A DNA stretch of 64,000 bases from Limnoperna fortunei (taxonomy: Eukaryota; Mollusca; Bivalvia; Mytilida; Modiolidae), in NCBI GenBank assembly GCA_944474755.1, contig OX104122.1:2598751-2662750 (forward strand), in the 5' to 3' direction. A program made the position numbers and the translations under genes. The first letter of the stretch is position 1, and each line of letters begins with the position of its first letter. Below are positions 49,901-59,564 of this stretch, piece after piece. Below the pieces are notes generated by a model. It saw nothing but the letters and a program-made list of their open reading frames with translations. It did not search any database and was not told the DNA's origin.

Positions 49901-52380
49901 AATTGTCCCTGTTAGTCAATACATCTAATTGTCTTTGTTAATCAATACATTTAATTGTCTCTGTTAATCAATACAGCTAATTGTCCCTGTTAGTGAATGC
50001 ATCTAATTGTCCCTGTTAATCAATACCCTGTTAGTGAATACATCTAATTGTCCCTGTTAATCAATACAGCTATTTGTCCCTGTTAGTCAATACAGCTAAT
50101 TGTCCCTGTTAATCAATACAGCTAATTGTTCCTGTTAGTCAATACAGCTAATTGTTCCTGTTAGTCAATACAGCTAATTGTCCCTGTTAATCAATACAGC
50201 TAATTGTCCCTGTTAGTCAATACAGCTAACTGTCCCTGTTAATCCATACAGCTAATTGTCCCTGTTAATCAATACAGCTAATTGTCCCTGTTAATCAATA
50301 CAGCTAATTGTCCCTGTTAATCAATACAGCTAATTGTTCCTGTTAGTCAATACAGCTAATTGTCCCTGTTAATCAATACAGCCAATTGTCCCTGTTAATC
50401 AATACAGCTAATTGTCCCTGTTAATCAATACAGCTAATTGTCCCTGTTAGTCAATACATCTAATTGTCCCTGTTTGTCAAAACAGCTAATTGTCCCTCTT
50501 AATAAATACATCTAATTGTCCCTGTTAGTCACTACAGCTAATTGTCCCTTTTATTCAAATACAGCTAATTGTCCCTGTTAATAACGCTAATTGTCCCTGT
50601 TAGTCAATATGGCTACTTGTCCCTCTTCGTCAGTGCAGCTAAATTGTCCCTGTCAATACAGCTAATTACTGTTAGTCAATACAGCTAATTGTCCCTGTTA
50701 GTCAATACAGCTAATTGTCCCTGTTAATAAATACATCTAATTGTCCCTGTTAGTCACTACAGCTAATTGTCCCTTTTATTCAAATACAGCTAATTGTCCC
50801 TGTTAATCAATACAGCTAATTGTCCCTGTTAGTCAATACAGCTAATTTGCCCTGTTAGTCAATACAGCTAATTGTTCCTGTTAGTCAATACAGCTAATTG
50901 TCCCTGTTAGTCACTACAGCTAATTGTCCCTTTGATTCAAATACAGCTAATTGTCCCTGTTAATCAATACAGCTAATTTTCCCTGTTACTCAATACAGCT
51001 AATTGTCCCTGTTAATCAATACAGCCAATTGTCCCTGTTAGTCAATACAGCTAATTTTCCCTGTTAGTCAATACAGCTAATTGTCCCTGTTAATCAATAC
51101 AGCTAATTGTCCCTGTTAGTCAATACAGCTAATTGTCCCTGTTAGTCAATACAGCTAATTGTCCCTGTTAATCAATACAGCTAATTGTCCCTGTTAGTCA
51201 ATACAGCTAATTGTCCCTGTTAGTCAATACAGCTAATTGTCCCTGTTAGTCAATACAGCTAATTGTCATTGTTAGTCAATACAGCTAATTGTCATTGTTA
51301 GTCAATACAGCTAATTGTCCCTGTTAATCAATACAGCTAATTGTCCCTGTTAGTCAATACAGCTAATTGTCCCTGTCAATACAGCTAATTGTCCCTGTCA
51401 ATACAGCTAATTGTCCCTGTTAGTGAATACAGCTAATTGTCCTTGTTAATCAATACAGCTAATTGTCCTTGTTAATCAATACATCTAATTGTCCCTGTTA
51501 GTCAATACATCTAATTGTCCCTGTTAGTCAATACATCTAATTGTCCCTGTTAGTCAATACAGCTAATTGTCCCTGTTAGTCAATACAGCTAATTGTCCCT
51601 GTTAGTCAATACAGCTAATTGTCCCTGTTAGTCAATACGGCTAATTGTCCCTGTTAATCAATACAGCTAATTGTCCCTGTTAGTCAATACAGCTAATTGT
51701 CCCTGTTAATCAATACAGCTAATTGTCCCTGTTAGTCAATACAGCTAATTGTCCCTGTTAGTCTATACAGTTAATTGTCATTGTTAATCAATACAGCTAA
51801 TTGTCCCTGTTAGTCAATACAGCTAATTGTCCCTGTTAGTCAATACAGTTAATTGTCCCTGTTAGTCAATACAGTTAATTGTCTTTGTTAGTCAATACAG
51901 TTAATTGTCTTTGTTAGTCAATACAGCTAATTGTCCCTGTTAATCAATGCAGCTAATTGTCCCTGTTAATCAATACAGCTAATTGTCCCTGTTAATCAAT
52001 ACAGCTAATTGTCCTTGTTAATCAATACATCTAATTGTCCCTGTTAGTCAATACAGCTAATTGTCCCTGTTAGTCAATACAGCTAATTGTCCCTGTTAAT
52101 AAATACATCTAATTGTCCCTGTTAGTCACTACAGCTAATTGTCCCTTTTATTCAAATACAGCTAAGTGTCCCTGTTAATCAATACAGCTAATTGTCCCTG
52201 TTAGTCAATACAGCTAATTTGCCCTGTTAGTCAATACAGCTAATTGTTCCTGTTAGTCAATACAGCTAATTGTCCCTGTTAGTCACTACAGCTAATTGTC
52301 CCTTTGATTCAAATACAGCTAATTGTCCCTGTTAATCAATACAGCTAATTTTCCCTGTTACTCAATACAGCTAATTGTCC
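44000..52380 (+). repeat. ~3-kb block duplicated at ~5.37-kb distance in the 26-bp array
   Basis: The block of about 44,000-46,980 reappears at about 49,380-52,380. Rare marks match: ATGCATCTAA at 44,621 and 49,997 (5,376 apart), GTCAATATGG at 45,231 and 50,603 (5,372), and CTATACAGTT at 46,391 and 51,763 (5,372). The 4-bp change comes from a deletion (AATCAATAACG to AATAACG) near 50,580. Confidence 0.85.
47351..48990 (+). repeat. 876-bp higher-order repeat in the 26-bp array
   Basis: The rare sub-length units GTCAATTCAGCC (47,351 and 48,227) and CTATACAGTT (47,739 and 48,615) both recur at 876 bp, showing a local tandem duplication nested between the larger duplicated blocks. Confidence 0.8.
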
Positions 52381-55276
52381 CTGTTAATCAATACAGCCAA
52401 TTGTCCCTGTTAGTCAATACAGCTAATTTTCCCTGTTAGTCAATACAGCTAATTGTCCCTGTTAATCAATACAGCTAATTGTCCCTGTTAGTCAATACAG
52501 CTAATTGTCCCTGTTAGTCAATACAGCTAATTGTCCCTGTTAATCAATACAGCTAATTGTCCCTGTTAGTCAATACAGCTAATTGTCCCTGTTAGTCAAT
52601 ACAGCTAATTGTCCCTGTTAGTCAATACAGCTAATTGTCATTGTTAGTCAATACAGCTAATTGTCATTGTTAGTCAATACAGCTAATTGTCCCTGTTAAT
52701 CAATACAGCTAATTGTCCCTGTTAGTCAATACAGCTAATTGTCCCTGTCAATTCAGCTAATTGTCCCTGTCAATACAGCTAATTGTCCCTGTTAGTGAAT
52801 ACAGCTAATTGTCCTTGTTAATCAATACAGCTAATTGTCCTTGTTAATCAATACATCTAATTGTCCCTGTTAGTCAATACATCTAATTGTCCCTGTTAGT
52901 CAATACATCTAATTGTCCCTGTTAATCAATACAGCTAATTGTCCCTGTTAGTCAATACAGCTAATTGTCCCTGTTAATCAATACAGCTAATTGTCCCTGT
53001 TAGTCAATACAGCTAATTGTCCCTGTTAGTGAATACAGCTAATTGTCCTTGTTAATCAATACAGCTAATTGTCCTTGTTAATCAATACATCTAATTGTCC
53101 CTGTTAGTCAATACATCTAATTGTCCCTGTTAGTCAATACATCTAATTGTCCCTGTTAATCAATACAGCTAATTGTCCCTGTTAGTCAATACAGCTAATT
53201 GTCCCTGTTAATCAATACAGCTAATTGTCCCTGTTAGTCAATACAGCTAATTGTCCCTGTTAGTCTATACAGTTAATTGTCATTGTTAATCAATACAGCT
53301 AATTGTCCCTGTTAGTCAATACAGCTAATTGTCCCTGTTAGTCAATACAGTTAATTGTCCCTGTTAGTCAATACAGTTAATTGTCTTTGTTAGTCAATAC
53401 AGTTAATTGTCTTTGTTAGTCAATACAGCTAATTGTCCCTGTTAATCAATGCAGCTAATTGTCCCTGTTAGTCAATACAGCTAATTGTCCCTGTTAATCA
53501 ATACAGCTAATTGTTAATCAATACAGCTAATTGTCCCTTTTTATCAATACAGCTAATTGTCCCTGTTAGTCAATACAGCTATTGTCCCTGTTAGTCAATA
53601 CAATTAATTGTCCCTGTTAATCAATACAGCTAGTTGTCCTTGTTATTTAATACAGCTAATTGTCCCTGTTAATCAATACAGCTAATTGTCCCTGTTAATC
53701 AATACAGCTAATTGTCCCGTTTAGTCCAAACAGCTAATTGTCATTGTTAATCAATACAGCTAATTGTCCCTGTTAATCAAAACAGCTAATTTGCCCTGTT
53801 AGCCAATACAGCTAATTTTCCCTGTTAATCAATACAGCTAATTGTCCCTGTTAATCAAAACAGCTAATTGGCCCTGTTAGCCAATACAGCTAATTTTCCC
53901 TGTTAGTCAATACAGCTAATTGTCTTTGTTAATCAATACAGTTAATTGGCCCTGTTAGTCAATACAGTTAAATGTCCCTTTTAATCAATACAGCTAATTG
54001 TCCCTGTTAGTCAATACAGCTAATTGTCCCTGTTAATCAATACAGCTAATTGTCCCTGTTAATCAATACAGCTAATTGTCCCTGTTAGTCAATACATCTA
54101 ATTATCCCTGTTAGTCTATACAGCTAATTGTCCCTGTAAGTCAATACAGCTAATTGTCCCTGTTAATCAATACAGCTAATTGTCCCTGTTAATCAATACA
54201 GCTAATTGTCCTTGTTAGTCAATACAGTTAATTGTCCCTGTTAGTCTATACAGCTAATTGTCCCTGTAAGTCAATACAGCCAATTGTCCCTGTTAGTCAA
54301 TACAGCTAATTGTCCCTCTTCGTCAATACAGCTAATTGTCCCTGTCAATACAGCTAATTGTCCCTGTTAGTCAATACAGCTAATTTTCCCTGTTAGTCAA
54401 TACAGCTAATTTTCCCTCTTAGTCAATACAGCTAATTGTCCCTGTTAGTCAATACAGCTAATTGTCCCTGTTAGTCAATACATCTAATTTTCCCTGTTTA
54501 TCAATACAGCTAAATGTCCCTGTTAGTCAATACATCTAATTCTCCCTGTTAATCAATACAGCTAATTGTCTCTGTTAGCCAATACAGCTAACTGTCCCTG
54601 TTAATCACTACAGCTAACTGTCCCTGTTAATCAATACAGCTAATTGTCCCTGTTAGTCAATACAGCTAATTGTCCCTGTTAGTCAAAACAGCTAACTGTC
54701 CCTGTTAATCAATACAGCTAATTGTCCCTGTTAGTCAATACAGCTAACTGTCCCTGTTAGTCAATACAGCTAATTGTCCCTGTTAGTCAATACAGCTAAC
54801 TGTCCCTGTTAATCAATACAGCTAACTGTCCCTGTTAGTCAATACAGCTAATTGTCCCTGTTAGTCAATACATCTAATTGTCCCTGTTAATCAATACAGC
54901 TAACTGTCCCTGTTAGTCAATACATCTAATTGTCCATGTTAGTCAATACAGCTAATTGTCATTGTTAGTCAATACAGCTAATTGTCCCTGTTAGTCAATA
55001 CAGATAATTGTCCCTGTTAGTCAATACAGCTAATTGCCCGTGTTAGTCAATACAGCTAATTGTCTCTGTTAGTCAATACAGCTAATTGTCCCTGTTAGTC
55101 AATACAGCTAATTGTCCCTGTTAGTCTATACAGCTAATTGTCCCTGTTAGTCAATACAGCTAATTGTCCCTGTTAGTCAATACATCTAATTGTCCCTGTT
55201 AGTCAATACATCTAATTGTCCCTGTTAGTCAATACAGCTAATTGTCATTGTTAATCAATACAGCTAATTGTCTCTT

Positions 55277-55281
55277 TTTAT
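55277..55281. other. Left copy of 5-bp target site duplication TTTAT
   Basis: TTTAT directly precedes the transposon end and is repeated at 57,812-57,816. The undisturbed site CTCTTTTTATCAATAC exists at 58,353-58,368. Confidence 0.75.
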
Positions 55282-55413
55282 CAGTCAGGGAGATCATTAA
55301 AAACAGTTATAATTTTTATAACCATTCTAGGTTACTTATTTGTACTTTTCTGTTCAGATTTGAGTTACTTCCCTTAATTTTTTTAATAAATGTAACCAGT
55401 TTCAGTTATTTTT

Positions 55414-55444
55414 AGCTCACCTGACCCGAAGGGTCATGTGAGCT
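55414..55444. other. 5' hairpin of the GTC-type element
   Basis: 14-bp stem with one mismatch and a GAA loop. Its arm recurs inverted near the 3' end at 57,341-57,350. Confidence 0.85.
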
Positions 55445-55460
55445 ATTGCCATCACTTGGC

Positions 55461-55472
55461 GTCCGTCGTCGT

Positions 55473-55509
<37 letters not shown>
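55461..55509 (+). repeat. (GTC)n microsatellite
   Basis: GTC repeats with two CC interruptions at the 5' side, immediately after the 5' hairpin segment. It occupies the place of (TTA)n in the other element family. Confidence 0.95.
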
Positions 55510-55526
55510 TAACTTTTCTTCAAAAA

Positions 55527-57250
55527 TCTTCTCCTCAAAAACCACTGAAGGGATTGCTTTGAAACTTTGCATACATCATCAGTAAAATGCCCTCTACCAA
55601 GTTTGCCCAAATCATGGCCTCAGACCAACCAACATGGCCGCCATGGCTAAAAATAGAACAGAGGGGTCAAAATATAGTTTTTTGCTTATAGTTCAAAAAG
55701 TATAACAGATACAGGAAAACCGAAGAGACCTTCCTTCTTCAGCATCTAAAGCTCTACAAAACACTCCATTGGGTCAAAGTTGTATGATGACTCCTTGTAG
55801 GAGTTATTGCCCTTTAATTGTCAAAATTGATGATTTTTGCCATTTTTGCCTCAAAATCTTGAAAATTATTAGAACTAGAGAAAAAGTTAGCATTGCTTAA
55901 TTGTTCTGCTCTATGAGGGCTACAAAAATGACTTAGGGTCAAGATTGTCTGATTAACCGTTTAAGAGTTATTCCCCTTGAACTGTTTTTTTATCGGTTTT
56001 ATTTGATTTTTTAAAATCTTCTCCTCTGAAACAACTGAAAGTACTGCTTTGAAACTTTGTACACATCATCTGTCAAATGTCCTCAACCAAGTTTGCACCA
56101 ACCATGGCTGCAGATTAACCAACCTGGCCACCATGGCTAAATATTGGATTGGGGGGGGCTGTAAAATACAGTTTTTGGCTTATATTTAAAAAAGTGTAAC
56201 AGATACAGGAAAACCGAAGAGACAAGCCTTCATCTGCATCAAAAGCTCTACGAAACACTCCATTGGGTTGAAGTTGTATGATGACTCCTTATAGGAGTTA
56301 TTGCCCTTTAATTGTCGAAATTGTTGATTTTAGCCATTTTTGCCTCAAAATCTTGAAAATTATTAGAACTAGAGAAAAAGTTAGCATTGCTTAATTGTTC
56401 TGCTCTATGAGGGCTACAAAATTGCCTTAGGGTCAAGATTGTCTGATTAACCGTTTAAGAGTTATTCCCCTTGAACTGTTTATTTTAATCAGTTTTAATT
56501 GATTTTTTAAAATCTTCTCCTCTGAAACCACTGAAAGTACTGCTTTGAAACTTTGTACACATCATCCGTCAAATGTCCTTAACCAAGTTTGCACCAACCA
56601 TGGCTGAAGATTAACCAACATGGACGCCATTGCTAAAAATAGAATGGAGGGGGGGGGGTAAAATACAGTTTTTGGCTTATAGTTCAAAAAGTATAACAGA
56701 TACAAGAAAACCGAAGAGACATGCCTTTATCTGCATCAAAAGCTCTACGAAACACTCCATTGGGTTGAAGTTGTATGAGGACTCCTTATAGGAGTTATTG
56801 CCCTTTAATTGTCAAAATTGATTATTTTTGACATTTTTGCCTTAAAATCTTGAAAATTATTTGAACTAGAGAAAAAGTTAGTATTGCTTAATTGTTCTGC
56901 TCTATGAGGGCTACAAAAATGACTTAGGGTCAAGATTGTTTGATGAACCGTTTAGGAATTATTCTCCTTGAACATTTTTTTAATCAATTTTAATTGATTT
57001 TAAAAAATCTTCTCCTCTTTAACCCATTAAAGGACTGCTTTGAAACATTGCACACATGATCTTTAGGACGTCCTCTACCAAAATTGTGCAAATCATGACA
57101 CCTGACTACCTATATAGCTACGTTAGCTTAAAATAGAAAATGGGGGGGGGGAGTCAAGAGAGTTTTCGACTGATAGTTAAAAAAGTATAACAGGTACAGC
57201 AAATTTGAAGTGAACCTCCCTTCTCCCTCTAAGCATCAAAAGCTCCTCCT
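55527..57250 (+). repeat. 495-bp tandem modules of the GTC-type element
   Basis: The mark TCTTCTCCTC begins modules at about 55,531, 56,021, 56,517 and 57,012, so periods are 490, 496 and 495 bp. Each module has GCTTTGAAACTTTG, ACCAAGTTTGC, a G-rich tract and TAGGAGTTATTGCCCTTTAA. The fourth module is truncated. The G tract has grown to 8-10 Gs in modules two to four but is only GAGGGG in the first. Confidence 0.85.
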
Positions 57251-57355
57251 TATAGGAATTATAATGACTTTTGCAGAAGTGTTGGGCAATTCCTTATAGC
57301 AAAGAAAAGCTGGATAGAAAAGGGTTGTTTGGTTTCAGGTTCAGGTGAGCGATAC

Positions 57356-57371
57356 AGGCTCCTGGGAGCCT
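57356..57371. other. 3' hairpin of the GTC-type element
   Basis: AGGCTCC/GGAGCCT stem with a 2-nt loop, just before CTAG. Equivalent in position to the 3' hairpins of E1-E15. Confidence 0.75.
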
Positions 57372-57811
57372 CTAGTTCTATTTTCTTGCTAAAAATAACC
57401 AATTTAACAATAGTGTAAAATTTTCATTTAACTCTTATCATAAATTGACCATTTTGATCTTAATCAGATAGATTATCAATGGCTTGACAAGGTATATTTA
57501 TTTGATATCTTAAGCACTGGTGCTGTGATAATCAATGACATTTTAATTTCCCATGGGCATCATCTTTGAGAGGCTTGCGTACCAATAAGATAACCTTGCA
57601 ATTTCAAACTCATAGCTGAACTACACAGTTTATAGTTAAATTAATGCAGGAAAAAATTGCCTCGTGGGGGGAAATTCACTAACTATGAAAATTTGTAGGT
57701 TTGAAAATGATCAATTTAACAAAAGTAACTGAAAATGGTTATCTTTCTAAAATTCAGATAACCAAAATCAGTTATACAAATTATAACTGTTTTTGATGAT
57801 CTCCCTGACTG

Positions 57812-57816
57812 TTTAT
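57812..57816. other. Right copy of 5-bp target site duplication TTTAT
   Basis: It follows the right transposon terminus; satellite sequence (CAATACATC) resumes in phase. Confidence 0.75.
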
Positions 57817-58975
57817 CAATACATCTAATTGTTCCTGTTAGTCAATACAGCTAATTGTTCCTGTTAGTCAATACAGCTAATTGTCCCTGTTAGTCAATAC
57901 AGCTAATTGTCCCTGTTAGTCAATACAGCTAATTGTCTCTGTTAGTCAATACAGCTAATTGTCTCTGTTAGTCAATACAGCTAATTGTCTCTGTTAGTCA
58001 ATACAGCTAATTGTCCCTGTTAGTCAATACAGCTAATTGTCTCTGTTAGTCAATACAGCTAATTGTCTCTGTTAGTCAATACAGTTAATTGTTCCTGTTA
58101 GTCAATACAGCTAATTGTTCCTGTTAGTCAATACAGCTAATTGTCCCTGTTAGTCAATACAGCTAATTGTCCCTGTTAGTCAATACATCTAATTGTCCCT
58201 GTTAGTCAATACAGTTAATTGTCTCTGTTAGTCAATACAGTTAATTGTCCCTGTTAGTCAATACAGCTAATTGTCCCTGTTAGTCAATACAGCTAATTGT
58301 CCCTGTTAGTCAATACAGCTAATTGTCATTGTTAATCAATGCAGCTAATTGTCTCTTTTTATCAATACAGCTAATTTTCCCTGTTAGTCAATACAGCTTA
58401 TTGTCCCTGTTAATCAAAACTGATAATTGTCCCTGTTAATCAATACAGCTAATTGTCCTTGTTAGTCAATACAGCTAATTGTCCCTGTTAGTCAATACAG
58501 CTAATTGTCCCTGTTAGTCAATACAGCTAATTGTCCCTGTTAATCAATACAGCTAATTGTCCCTGTTAGTCAATACAGCTAATTGTCATTGTTAATCAAT
58601 ACATCTAATTGTCCCTGTTAGTCAATACAGCTAATTGTCATTGTTAATCAATACATCTAATTGTCCCTGTTAGTCAATACAGCTAATTTTCCCTGTTAGT
58701 CAATACAGCTTATTGTCCCTGTTAATCAAAACTGATAATTGTCCCTGTTAGTCAATACAGCTAATTGTCCCTGTTAATCAATACAGCTAATTGTCCCTGT
58801 TAATCAATACAGCTAATTGTCCCTGTTAATCAATGCAGCTAATTGTCCCTGTTAGTCAATACAGCTAATTGTCCCTGTTAATCAAAACTGATAATTGTCC
58901 CTGTTAGTCAATACAGCTAATTGTCCCTGTTAATCAATACAGCTAATTGTCCCTGTTAGTCAATACAGCTAATTG
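57812..58975 (+). repeat. 26-bp minisatellite array, right part (about 45 units)
   Basis: It continues the array of 37,631-55,281 in the same phase and orientation. Many TCTCTGTTAG variants lie near 57,930-58,080. A short higher-order block with AAAACTGATAATTG recurs near 58,418, 58,727 and 58,884. It ends sharply at AATTG before AGGACGTTATTT. Confidence 0.95.
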
Positions 58976-59564
58976 AGGACGTTATTTATTTTAGATTTCC
59001 TCTTACATTGGGTCAACTCAATTTTAACATTCTGTGAGAAGACGACGACACCCAGTGGCAAGAAATATCCCCAGATTTTATTTGTCGCAACCCACAAAGA
59101 CAAAACGGTAAGGAACAAAGATGTCACCTAACTTGTTTCTATCAAATTCTTGATCATGTTAACTTTTGGCTGGGTTGCACAAATTGCTAACCCAGGTTAT
59201 AGTATGGTAAAGTCGGGTGGGCGAGGAAAATATTATCTATATTGTATAATCAACTCCTCCTAAAGTTTTCAACCCAGATCTCTGATAACTTAAAGAAAGA
59301 TTGCACGTGTATTGAAGTTGTGCACTTGCTATTCTGCAATTGTTTGAGGGATTTTTTCCTAATTTTCCAGACTTCGCAACTGGTCATTTTTGAGAATATT
59401 TGCAGAAGACGGTCCTACTTTGTATAATTAACTTCTCTAACATTTTATTACACAAACCCAAAACCTACTTCCAACAAATTGTAAGCCATTCCCTATTTAT
59501 TAAGGCATTTGCTTCGCAACCCGTCCATTTCAGACTTTTGAGATTTTTTTCTTTAAATATTGTG
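58976..59564. other. Non-repetitive AT-rich spacer
   Basis: About 590 bp between two satellites with no internal repeat that I can see. Small plus-strand frames (61 codons at 59,242-59,427 and the start of 59,400-59,642) lack any recognisable motif. A short self-similarity exists: TTTGCAGAAGACGGTCC and CTTCGCAAC-type segments occur twice (about 59,365-59,420 and 59,510-59,530). No gene, promoter or RNA is supported. Confidence 0.5.

Larger units (their letters stand above)
37631..55281 (+). repeat. 26-bp minisatellite array, left part (about 680 units)
   Basis: Unit length is 26 bp, containing TCAATACAGCTAATTGTCC with common variants TTAATC/TTAGTC/TCAGTC and CCC/CTT/CAT/TTC. Occasional 25-, 27- and shorter units occur. 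Layered higher-order repeats are visible: 156 bp (six units, for example CAACTACATG at 40,196, 40,352 and 40,508), 571 bp, 876 bp, 1,976-2,002 bp and about 5,372 bp. It begins right at the end of E15 and is interrupted at 55,281 by a transposon. Apart from the flanking repeats I see nothing else in this stretch. Confidence 0.97.
55414..57376 (+). mobile_element. Nested GTC-type element with 495-bp modules
   Basis: It starts with a hairpin (55,414-55,444, AGCTCACCTGACCC / GGGTCATGTGAGCT, one mismatch), then ATTGCCATCACTTGGCGTCC and (GTC)n. About 3.5 tandem modules follow. The 3' side has TCAGGTGAGC (57,341-57,350), the inverted match of the 5' arm, then a hairpin AGGCTCC/GGAGCCT (57,356-57,371) and CTAG. 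The beginning is a sequence type I recall as very common in bivalve genomes. It has no coding capacity. The layout parallels the TTA-type elements of 1-37,632. Confidence 0.65.
55282..57811. mobile_element. 2,530-bp inverted-repeat DNA transposon inserted in the 26-bp array
   Basis: The termini are nearly perfect inverted repeats of about 34 bp: CAGTCAGGGAGATCATTAAA at the left, and the reverse complement, with a C for a T at one position, ending at 57,811. TTTAT flanks both ends as a direct repeat. No transposase frame is present, so this is a non-autonomous element. Its own arms are short (55,282-55,413 and 57,377-57,811), the rest being a nested element. A 5-bp duplication with CAG termini does not clearly fix the superfamily, and I leave it unassigned. 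Confidence 0.75.

Noticed and set aside
37631..55281. CRISPR-like array
   Set aside because: The 26-bp units are directly adjacent with no unique spacers; this is a eukaryotic minisatellite.
55461..55509. (GTC)n as a coding trinucleotide expansion
   Set aside because: It lies at a fixed place after the 5' hairpin of a non-coding mobile element.
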